From positions 8,922,001-8,986,000 of the forward strand of contig NZ_CP109583.1 in NCBI RefSeq assembly GCF_036250755.1: a stretch of 64,000 bases of DNA, given 5' to 3'. Below, piece after piece: positions 9,601-14,827 of this stretch. The position numbers were made by a program, and so were the translations under genes. How positions within the stretch are numbered: the stretch's first letter is position 1; each line of letters begins with the position of its first letter. The notes below the pieces were generated by a model. The model was given only the letters and a program-made list of their open reading frames with translations. It made no database searches and was not told where the DNA came from. The stretch comes from Streptomyces uncialis. GTDB taxonomy: Bacteria > Actinomycetota > Actinomycetes > Streptomycetales > Streptomycetaceae.

Positions 9601-10688
9601 GCGCCGACCTGCTGACCCGCCACCCCAACCTGGGCGCCGTGTTCCCCGCCGGTCTCGCGGTGATCCCCGAAGCGCCCCGTCCGGAGTTCCGCGTCACCGA
9701 CAGCCCGGCCGACGAGGTACTGGCGGCCGACCTGGCCGAGCCGTTCGACCTCGCCGCCGGACCACTGCTGCGCCTCACCGTGATCCGGCGCGGCCCCGAC
9801 CTCGCCGACCTCGTCCTGACCAGCCATCATGTGCTCTCCGACGGCTGGTCCGCCCCCCGGATCCTCACCGAGCTGTTCGCCCTGTACACCGCCCGCGTCC
9901 GCGGCGAGGCCCCCGAACTGCCCGCCCCCGTGCCGTTCGCCGACTATCTGCGCTGGCGCGCCGACCACGAACCCGACCTCGACGCCTGGGCCACCGAACT
10001 GAAGGACCTGCCCGAAGGCGACCACCTGGGCTGTGCCGAACCCGGCCCGGCCTGGCAGGAACCCACGCTCATCACGTTCGACGCGGCACTCGTCGCCGAC
10101 CTCGGACGGCATGCCGCCCGGCGCGGACTGACCCGCAACACCCTGCTGCAAGGCGCCTGGGCGGTGCTGCTCGCCCGGCGCTCCGGCCGCACGGACGTCT
10201 GCTTCGGCGCCATGGTCGCCTGCCGTCCCCCGGAGCTGGCGGGCGTCGAGGAGATCATCGGGCTGCTGGCCAACACCGTGCCCGTACGCGCCCGGCTCAC
10301 CGGCACCCTCGGTGACACCCTCGCCGCCCTCCAGACCGGGCAGCGCGCACTGGTCGAGCACCACCACGTCGCCCTGCCCGACCTGGAACACCTCACCGGA
10401 CGGCACCGGCTCTTCGACAGCCTCGTGGTCTTCGAGAACTATCCCGTCGACCCCGACCGGCTGCGCGAACCCGCCCCCGGGCTCACGGTCGTCGGGACCC
10501 GGTTCCGCGAGTCCACCCACCACCCGGTGACCCTCACGGTCATGCCCGACGGCGACGGCTGGACCGGAGTGCTCGCCCACCGCGCCGGGGTGGACACCGA
10601 CGGCCTCGCCGAGGCACTGCTGGACCTGCTGCGCTCCCTGGGCGACCACCTCGACGACGACGTCACAGAACTGCTGGAGCACCGATGA
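636..10688 (+). CDS. Nonribosomal peptide synthetase, C-A-T-E-C-A-T-E-C, no thioesterase
   Basis: A 3350-residue, two-module NRPS that starts at TTG 636 behind aaggagag. The N-terminal condensation domain has HHLVFDG at residues 148-154 and resembles EntF-like enzymes that join an aryl or acyl starter to the first amino acid. Adenylation 1 carries HTSGSTGRPKG near 628, MYGPTE near 769 and NGKLDRAALP. Carrier 1 has LGGDSI near 1006. Epimerase 1 has HHLAMDGVSWRVL at 1184. Condensation 2 has HHALLDGWS near 1639, adenylation 2 has YTSGTTGRPKG near 2100, carrier 2 has IGGDSI near 2480 and epimerase 2 has HHLVVDGVSWRVL near 2657. A last condensation domain has HHVLSDGWS near 3064 and then the protein ends. 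Specificity positions read by eye are D-S-E-D-V-G-M-V-T for A1 (the acidic pair suggests a basic residue) and D-V-W-N-F-V-A-I-N for A2 (Ser/Thr-like W and N); both are tentative. Two D-residues are expected. Release or further extension must use another protein. Its stop overlaps the MFS start. Confidence 0.95.
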   Translation: MSTARVPSDGLLALTSAQLGIWNAQRLEPDSPYYLVGDVVEISGDRPVDTDALAEAVRATTEEAESLRLRVHDTPQGPRQSVDGRPVERPGVADVSGEADPVAAAHALVAAERARAGEECRGMVDRPLYARTVIRLSDREVWYTQLGHHLVFDGYTAAMLARRTAAHYTALVNGTEPPPSSFGRFADLVAADRAYRDSDRGAEDRAYWVERFTPLPDLGDTDTAAGPPEHTVTARAVVPPGETARLRAFADREGVTWGEALIAVYAAFLHRVLGGTDVVFALPLMCRAGSAELRTPSMAVNVLPLRVSVRGGDGLGELSRRVASAMRGMREHQRYRGEDLPRDLGAPGAGALLHGRGINLKAFDLAIDFAGSTGVMRNVAGGPPEDMGLSVLPTRDGGLLLGFEADARGSDQAAVDGKLSGLRTLLTALVDGLPVGRIALAEDVDRLLTDWSPPALPGTPVDAPTAFDAMAAARPEHTALVCGDERLSAALLADRVHRLARALRARGIGPDDIVALALPRSADSVVALLAVMDAGAAFQPLDAAHPPERLRELIADTRPALVLVGGTGPGSGATDGIDGPPWATLTDGAIDGLPWATLADEAAALSGAPLTADELAAPRHPEHLAYVIHTSGSTGRPKGVLGRVGGLAALLHHQRSTAVARAERSAGRPLRAAHTYSFAFDSALEHLVWLLCGHELHVYDAGTARDADALLAAFTRDGIDIVDTTPSMAAPLLDGGLLDLRPTLLVLGGEAAPPALWRRVAGSGIAARNMYGPTEASVTSTTAPITGEEPLIGHPLAGTRVRVLDHALQPVPHGTAGELYLAGPHLARGYLGRPGASAERFVADPFGPPGTRMYRTGDLARWVPGQGLEYLGRGDGQLKIRGHRVETGEVEAALGAVPGVTAAAVTVRSSRLIGYVVSASVTGDTVRARLAERLPDHMVPAAVVVMDALPVTPNGKLDRAALPAPSSSGGGREPVTERERLLCAVLAEVFEVDRVGVDDDYFALGGDSITAITVSSRLRARGIELRPRDLLARRSFASLAASAALVRDAPEPLDEPTGPVPAPPIARGLLDPAPDIDTVAGYAQWTALHIDALTHDDLTAGVRAVLDRHDALRLRITDEGDGHGLDVLPRGAVPAVVGETHGEDVTALARRLAGELDPRAGDLLRVSLLRTGDGTPDRLVVVVHHLAMDGVSWRVLLPDLRTACTGGALEPAGTSWRRHATLLAEQGESGARRGELDHWRTALGAASRLGARPLDQKRDTVSTAHRSLTLASPEVTEALLTTLPAAYRAGADEVLLAALVLALRDRGAHDDAVTVTMEGHGREHLDLARTVGWFTSEYPVRVPASGEVGQVLRAAKEAKRGVPDGGIGYGVLRTLDPVAGPELSAVPPPDVLLNYLGRFAPLPGTGWRLPQQDAFSVIEPDGKALEQILALNCFVHEEGGPRLAVEWTAATEVLGPEAVAALQSAWNAALDALAAHALGTPGGLTPSDLPLVDLDQAAIDTLESHDAVGRIADVLPATPLQVGLTFHTLVRDDHDTDVYVVQALTTLVGALDPDRMADAARELLRRHPALRVYLAPAGDGVVQVIPADVALEWRRDDAFPEAARAELERPFDPARPPLIRFLLSRVGPAEHKLVITNHHALLDGWSMPLVGRTLLGIYAELGGGPAVPAAPPLSEYFRWLAGRDHDASLTAWRDALAGVDDATRLAPASTVTGVERPGRVTVALGQEFSDRLRAFAREQGVTLTTVLQTAWGLLLGRLTGRRDVVFGCPVSGRPAEVDGVESMIGQLGTTIPVRVRHTQDRTARDLLADVHAESVALAEHHHVGLPEIQRAVGIGELFDTMLVMENFPLSSRKRTPLAPGLDLAGVDITDATHYPLTVIVIPDDEITIGLGYQPRAFDEPTVRDWGRWLRNLLREIVDDPARPAIRLPALDADERERMLRTGTRIVPAKARGHWLEEFAAWVRRKPHAEALVCRDRSLDYAGLDRAANRLAHALIAHGVRPQDPVAVLLGRDIEMTVALFAVAKAGAVYVPLDPSYPRDRLAYMFDDIAPAAVLTTGAELPVDRAVPVLRLDDPATLASAPDTDPAEARATLTDDALAYVIYTSGTTGRPKGVGVTHRGVPDLIALQEEVVGITEHDRYLHFASTSFDVAFWQTMVPLLSGGTSVIAPEEVRVPGDELLDYITEHRVTGVNLLPSFLAAMPDDRTVDPDVFFMVGAERLDPELARRWGEGRKALFNAYGPTEVTINSVTWRYDPADPGPLPIGLPDPNVRAYVLDGGLQPVGTSVTGELYLGGPSLARGYLNRPGLTAAAFVADPYGPPGTRMYRTGDLVRWRADGQLVFLGRADHQVKIRGFRVELGEIESTLTRHPGVRACAVVVRDGRLVGYVIPTDDTDLDPAAVRAHLAAELPDHMVPTALVPIDRLPLSPSGKLDAAALPAPEAAATARREPATEAEAVLLGVFRDILGTDDIGPDDDFFTIGGDSIVSLQVVSRARRQGLGLTARDVFEGETVAGIAALARALDHDEAPAVGDAPLTPLMRDLLRRAGTAADGFCQWVELSVPAGGDETAWRTVLDALLTRHDVLRAHLADDMLRIPPAGAVTGADVLTRVPANGDLRTLADARTAEARDTMDPRTGPLLRALWLDAGPARPGRLVLIAHHLVVDGVSWRVLLDDLQHAHSGGTLTRHGQSFLGWARSLRDADRRAELPHWERMTATPALTRPLDPARDTVATATHHEIRLDTGTTRALITTLPAAHRTTPDAVLLTALAHAVRAWRGRSELLVALESHGRPTQVDLSQTVGWFTAIHPVRLDADDDIRAVKERLRAQGDGLGHGILTAAGLLDPVRPEVAWNYLGQFPGAPTDETPWQAPPDADPLGSGGSDTLPLPYALMVNALVRDDALGVRITWPSALFTTAEIEELAAHLRTALLHTAAAPEILALDRDRAAEVQPLTPLQEVMLRHSRTERPDPYTVQSAFTLAGTLDPDALRAAGADLLTRHPNLGAVFPAGLAVIPEAPRPEFRVTDSPADEVLAADLAEPFDLAAGPLLRLTVIRRGPDLADLVLTSHHVLSDGWSAPRILTELFALYTARVRGEAPELPAPVPFADYLRWRADHEPDLDAWATELKDLPEGDHLGCAEPGPAWQEPTLITFDAALVADLGRHAARRGLTRNTLLQGAWAVLLARRSGRTDVCFGAMVACRPPELAGVEEIIGLLANTVPVRARLTGTLGDTLAALQTGQRALVEHHHVALPDLEHLTGRHRLFDSLVVFENYPVDPDRLREPAPGLTVVGTRFRESTHHPVTLTVMPDGDGWTGVLAHRAGVDTDGLAEALLDLLRSLGDHLDDDVTELLEHR
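2324..2361. repeat. 38-bp perfect palindrome inside the NRPS A1 coding sequence
   Basis: Two 19-base arms meet with no loop: cgtcggtggcaccggaccc and its exact reverse complement. It encodes a Gly/Ser/Thr-rich loop (GGTGPGSGATDG) in adenylation domain 1, upstream of the A3 core, where A domains tolerate length variation. A two-fold perfect palindrome of this length is not required by the protein sequence. Confidence 0.9.
2358..2432 (+). repeat. Imperfect tandem duplication in NRPS A1
   Basis: Two units directly after the palindrome, of 36 and 39 bases, encode DGIDGPPWATLT and DGAIDGLPWATLA. The reading frame is kept, so the A1 domain has gained a short repeated surface loop between the A2 and A3 core motifs. 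Confidence 0.85.
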
Positions 10689-12085
10689 GCAAGGACGCGG
10701 CCCCCCCGGCCGAGCGGGTCGACGGACAACTGCTGCGGATCGCCTTCATCCTGGTCCTCGGCACGTTCATGGCCACCATCGACGCCACGATCGTCAGCGT
10801 CGGCATCGACACCCTGACGGCGGAGTTCGGCGCCTCCGTCGCCGAGATCCAGTGGGTCACCACCGCCTATCTGCTGGCCGTCGTCGCCGCCGTGCCCGCG
10901 TCCGGCTGGCTGGCCGACCGCTTCGGCGGCCGGCGGACCTGGCTCGTCGCCGTGGGGGTGTTCCTGCTCGGCTCGGCGCTGTGCGCGCTGGCCTGGTCCG
11001 CGACCAGCCTCATCGTCTTCCGGATCGTCCAGGGCCTCGGCGGCGGACTGCTGCCCGCGACCGGGCAGGCACTGCTCGCCCGGGTCGCCGGACCCTCCCG
11101 CACCGGACGGGTGATCAGCGTCGTCGCCGTCGTCCCCCTGCTGTCACCGGTACTCGGCCCGCTGGTCGGCGGCTCCATCCTCGGGGTGGCGTCCTGGCCC
11201 TGGCTCTTCCTCGTCAATCTGCCGATCGGCGCCGTCGCGATCCTGCTCGCCCGCCGCCATGTGCCCGCGGTACCGCCGTCCACCCGACGGACCGCGTTCG
11301 ACCTCCGGGGCGCCCTGCTGCTCTCACCCGGACTGGCCGTGCTGGTGTACGGACTGACCGAGATCGCCCACGGCCGCACGCTGCCGGCCACGATCGGGGT
11401 CTGCGCGGGCCTGGCGATGCTGGCCGCGTTCACCGTGCACGGACTGCGGACCCGCGGCACCCCGCTGGTCGACCCCCGGCTGTTCTCCCGGCCGCCCTTC
11501 GGCGCCGCCGCCTTCGCCCTGGTGGTCCTGGGCGCCTCGGTGTTCGGCACGATGTTCCTGCTGCCGCTGTACCTCCAGACCGCGCGCGGTCTGTCCCCGT
11601 GGGAGGCCGGACTGCTGCTCGCCCCGCAGGGCCTCGGCGCGGTGGCCGGATCGGTACTGGTCAACCGCGCCATCGACAAGGTCGCGCCCCGGACCCTGGT
11701 GGTCACCGGCATCGGGCTGATCCTCGTGGGCACGGTCCCGTTCACCCAGCTCGGCCATGAGCCCCCGGACCTGCTGATCGCCTCGGCGCTCGTGGTCCGC
11801 GGCGTAGGCATGGCCATGATCACCGCGCCCGTCATGAACATCGTCTACAGCCGTATCGAGCCCGCACACCTCCCACGCGCCTCGGGAGCGCTCAACCTGC
11901 TCAACATCGTGGGCGGTTCGGTCGGCACGGCGGCCCTCGCCGTGGTGCTCCAGGACCGGCTGGCCGCCCGCGGCACGGACATCTCCTGGGCATTCGCCGA
12001 CACCTTCTGGTGGGTGCTCGGATTCTGCCTGCTCGCCGCCGCCGGGGCCACGAGGCTGCCCCGCACCCACGTGAGGAAGTCATGA
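10685..12085 (+). CDS. MFS transporter, DHA2-type (14 TM) exporter
   Basis: A 466-residue drug:proton-antiporter-type permease starting at ATG 10685, which overlaps the NRPS stop (ATGA). The N-terminus has the conserved helix LGTFMATIDATIVSVGID, then the motif A loop GWLADRFGGRRTWL, and motif C-like glycine/proline helices follow (LSPVLGPLVGGSILG). Hydrophobic segments continue to about residue 455, consistent with 14 helices. Its place between the NRPS and the DAHP synthase, with overlaps on both sides, argues that it exports the peptide product. Export of siderophores by MFS proteins (EntS and relatives) is known; the substrate here is inferred. Confidence 0.93.
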   Translation: MSKDAAPPAERVDGQLLRIAFILVLGTFMATIDATIVSVGIDTLTAEFGASVAEIQWVTTAYLLAVVAAVPASGWLADRFGGRRTWLVAVGVFLLGSALCALAWSATSLIVFRIVQGLGGGLLPATGQALLARVAGPSRTGRVISVVAVVPLLSPVLGPLVGGSILGVASWPWLFLVNLPIGAVAILLARRHVPAVPPSTRRTAFDLRGALLLSPGLAVLVYGLTEIAHGRTLPATIGVCAGLAMLAAFTVHGLRTRGTPLVDPRLFSRPPFGAAAFALVVLGASVFGTMFLLPLYLQTARGLSPWEAGLLLAPQGLGAVAGSVLVNRAIDKVAPRTLVVTGIGLILVGTVPFTQLGHEPPDLLIASALVVRGVGMAMITAPVMNIVYSRIEPAHLPRASGALNLLNIVGGSVGTAALAVVLQDRLAARGTDISWAFADTFWWVLGFCLLAAAGATRLPRTHVRKS

Positions 12086-13185
12086 TGAGTGCCAGTGCCC
12101 TGTCCGCACAGGCCGAACCCACCGCGCTCCGGCCGGTGCCCGCACCCGCCGGCCCCGGCCCGGCCCACCCGCTGCCCGCACCGGCCGAACTCGCCGCGGC
12201 CCACCCGCTGTCCCCGGCGACCGCCGACGCCGTCGCCCGGCACCGCGACACCGTCGCCGATGTCCTCGCCCGCCGCGACCCCCGCCTGCTCGTCGTCGTC
12301 GGCCCCTGCTCCGTCCACGACACCGGGGCAGCGCTGGAGTACGCGGCCCTGCTCGCAGACGCCGCCCAGCGCCTCGGCGACGACCTGGTCGTCGTCCTGC
12401 GCGCCTATCTGGAGAAGCCCCGCACCGTCACCGGCTGGACCGGCCTCCTCGCCGCCCCCACCCTCGACGGCAAGGGCGATCTGGCCGCCGGACTGCGCCT
12501 CGGCCGGTCCTTCCTCACCGAGGCCGCCGCCACGGGCCTGCCGCTGGCCTACGAGTTCGTGGACCCCGTACTCGCCCCCTACGTGGCCGACACGGTGTCC
12601 TGGGCCGCCATCGGCGCCCGCACCGTCGCCAGCCAGCCGCACCGCCATCTGGCGTCCTGGCTCCCCATGCCGGTCGGCATGAAGAACTGCGTGTCCGGCG
12701 GACTGGACACCGCGGTCGCCGCGGTCCAGGCCGCCGCCCACCCCCACATGTTCCCCGCCGTGGCCCCCGACGGCCGTCTCACGACGCTGCGGAGCACCGG
12801 CAACCCCGACACCCATCTCGTCCTGCGGGGCGGCCCGACCCCCAACTACGACCGGGCGGGCGTCGCCCGGGCCCGCGCGGCCCTCGCCGCGGCCGGTCTC
12901 CCGCAGCGCGTCGTCGTCGACGCCTCCCACGGCAACAGCGGCAAGGACCACAACCGCCAGCCCGCCGTCGTCGACGATCTGGCCCGGCAGATCACCGAGG
13001 GCGAATCCGCCCTGGCCGGTGTCATGATCGAGTCCTATCTGTCCGACGGCAGACAGGACCCCTCGACGGCACACCTCCGCCCCGACCTCAGCGTCACCGA
13101 TTCCTGCCTCGGCTGGTCCCGCACCGCCCCGCTGCTCGACACCCTCGCCCTCGCCTCCCGCCGCCGGAGCCGCCCCGGAGGATGA
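12082..13185 (+). CDS. Class I 3-deoxy-7-phosphoheptulonate (DAHP) synthase
   Basis: A 367-residue enzyme condensing phosphoenolpyruvate and erythrose 4-phosphate, the first step of the shikimate pathway. It belongs to the AroF/AroG/AroH class: VVGPCSVHD, LRAYLEKPRTVTGWTG, WAAIGARTVASQPHRH, PVGMKNCVSGG, LRGGPTPNYD, DASHGNSGK and GVMIESYLSDG all align with that family. Start ATG 12082 overlaps the MFS stop (ATGA) and has gaggaag just upstream; an alternative is ATG 12085. Streptomycetes normally use a class II enzyme for housekeeping, so this is likely a dedicated copy raising chorismate flux for an aryl (for example 2,3-dihydroxybenzoate) building block. The first 40 residues are a proline/alanine-rich extension. 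Operon role is inferred. Confidence 0.95.
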   Translation: MMSASALSAQAEPTALRPVPAPAGPGPAHPLPAPAELAAAHPLSPATADAVARHRDTVADVLARRDPRLLVVVGPCSVHDTGAALEYAALLADAAQRLGDDLVVVLRAYLEKPRTVTGWTGLLAAPTLDGKGDLAAGLRLGRSFLTEAAATGLPLAYEFVDPVLAPYVADTVSWAAIGARTVASQPHRHLASWLPMPVGMKNCVSGGLDTAVAAVQAAAHPHMFPAVAPDGRLTTLRSTGNPDTHLVLRGGPTPNYDRAGVARARAALAAAGLPQRVVVDASHGNSGKDHNRQPAVVDDLARQITEGESALAGVMIESYLSDGRQDPSTAHLRPDLSVTDSCLGWSRTAPLLDTLALASRRRSRPGG

Positions 13186-13327
13186 GAGCCGGTCCGGCGG
13201 GACAACCCCGTCGGCCGTCCGGGTCCGCCACGGGCGCGGGACCCCTGCTCGTCCCGCGCCCGCGACGGCGTACCGCGCCCGCGACGCCGTACGGGCCCCG
13301 GCCGCCAGGGGTCGTCGTTCCCCGGCG

Positions 13328-13404
13328 GCCACGGCCGACAAGTGGTCCCGTGCCACGGCCGATACCGCACCGGCCGTGGCACGGGACCACTTGTCGGCCG
13401 TGGC
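13328..13404. terminator. 34-bp perfect hairpin between convergent genes
   Basis: Arms 13328-13361 and 13371-13404 are exact reverse complements with a 9-base loop. It lies between the DAHP synthase and the convergent hydrolase gene, so a bidirectional transcription terminator is the simplest role. No T-run follows, as is usual for streptomycete hairpin terminators. Confidence 0.8.
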
Positions 13405-13459
13405 GCGGTACTGCCGGTCAGCCGTCGGCGCGGTACCGCCCGCCGGCTGCGGCGTAGGC

Positions 13460-14335
13460 CTACTTGCCGACCGTGGCGTGGGCCGCGTCGCGGATCTTGT
13501 CGGCCACCAGATCGGGGTGCGACATCATCGCGACATGCGAGGAGTCGACCTCGACCGTGTGCGACTTCGCGCGCTTCGCCTCGAAGCGCTCCAGGTCCGG
13601 GGCGATGGCCTTGTCGTTCTTCGCCACGATGAACCAGGACGGGATCGTCCGCCACGCCGCCTTGGTCGCGTTCTGCGCGAACCCGGCCTGCGCGACCGGG
13701 CGCTGCTCGACCGCCATCACCCGTGTCTGCGCCTCGGGCAGATCGGCGGCGAACACGGAGTGGAACTTCTCGTTCTGGATGTACAGATCGGTGCCGCTGT
13801 TCGTGCCGTCCGTGTACGGGACCGGCCGCAGCGCGGTACCGAGGTCACTGCCCGTGAACTTCGTGGACAGCGTGGCGGGGTTCTCGCCCACGTCCGGCAT
13901 GAACGCCGACACGTACACGAGGGCCTTCACATTCGCGTTCCCGGCCGCCGCCTGACTGATGACCGCGCCGCCGTAGGAATGCCCGGCGAGCACGATCGGG
14001 CCCTTGATGCTCTTGAGGACCGACGCGACATACGCCGAGTCGCTGAGGACACCGCGCAGCGGGTTCGGCGGGGCGACGACCGGATACCCGCGGTGCTGGA
14101 GCCGCTCGACGACCGCGTTCCAGCCGGACGCGTCCGCGAACGCGCCGTGGACCAGCACCACGGTCGGCTTCGTCCCCCGGCCCGTCGGTTCGGGGTTCCG
14201 CCCGCCGGACGGGTCACCTCCGGCCATGGCGGGCGCGGTGGCGCACACCGCCGCCGCCAGGGACAGGGACACGGCACCCGCTCGCACTATGCGGCGGCGT
14301 ACCGGACGGGACGGGGAAGGGGGTGACACGGCCAT
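13460..14335 (-). CDS. Secreted alpha/beta hydrolase
   Basis: A 291-residue alpha/beta-hydrolase fold protein. The start at 14335 gives an N-terminal export signal (MAVSPPSPSRPVRRRIVRAG followed by a hydrophobic stretch ending ATAPAMA). The mature part has VVLVHGAFADASGW (oxyanion HG), nucleophile elbow AGHSYGG, a likely catalytic Asp in VAKNDKAIAPD and His in DSSHVAMMSHP. It resembles the EstC/salicylate-esterase-like group of small extracellular hydrolases. No clear ribosome site is seen before the ATG, so the start rests on the signal peptide. It converges on the NRPS operon with a large hairpin between them, and has no obvious link to it. Confidence 0.9.
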   Translation of the reverse strand: MAVSPPSPSRPVRRRIVRAGAVSLSLAAAVCATAPAMAGGDPSGGRNPEPTGRGTKPTVVLVHGAFADASGWNAVVERLQHRGYPVVAPPNPLRGVLSDSAYVASVLKSIKGPIVLAGHSYGGAVISQAAAGNANVKALVYVSAFMPDVGENPATLSTKFTGSDLGTALRPVPYTDGTNSGTDLYIQNEKFHSVFAADLPEAQTRVMAVEQRPVAQAGFAQNATKAAWRTIPSWFIVAKNDKAIAPDLERFEAKRAKSHTVEVDSSHVAMMSHPDLVADKIRDAAHATVGK

Positions 14336-14827
14336 GGGGAGAGCTCGCTTCCGCTGGAGGAGGACCAGGTGGTCGCTCACAGCGTCGGTCCGGCCGCGTA
14401 CGGTGCGCCCGCCGGACGGGGCGGGCGGGTGAACGCCCGCGCGCGGGCGGGTGAAGCCGAGCCGCCGAAGCGACCGCGCCGCCCGCCGCCGACCGGGCGC
14501 GCGAGCACTCCGGACGGCACCACCCACTTGCCGGAGCCCACGCCGACCTGGGAGGTACGCACCGACCTGGGACGACGCGGGCCCCGGCCTTCCGGCACGA
14601 CTGCCACCCTCCCGCGCGGACCGCCACACGCCGGAGTGTCCGCCACCGACCCTGACGGGACCCGGGCCTCCCCGCGTACACGCAGCGCCGAGCAGGACGC
14701 CCGCCGGGCCACCTCGGCCGGGTACCGCTGCCAGCGCCGTCGTCGTGGGTGGGTGACGGGTCCATCGACCGGTGGACGCCAGGTCCAACCGATCGGGGCT
14801 CATGCCGGGCAGGGCACCTCCACCAGC
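14336..14827. other. Divergent intergenic region, no gene seen
   Basis: About 490 bases between the secreted hydrolase and the MMPL transporter. It must hold both promoters, but I found no convincing operator or conserved -10/-35 pair. An open frame from 14369 runs into the MMPL gene, but its composition is arginine/proline-rich and does not look coding. Confidence 0.5.

Noticed and set aside
4278..10682. A 2134-codon open frame antisense to the NRPS
   Set aside because: It is the GC-rich shadow of the NRPS frame: glycine/valine/glutamine-rich, no domain motifs, no ribosome site. The sense strand has unbroken NRPS motifs.
14369..14827. N-terminal extension of the MMPL transporter
   Set aside because: The extension is Arg/Pro/Thr-rich and unlike the family, whose members begin a few residues before the first helix.
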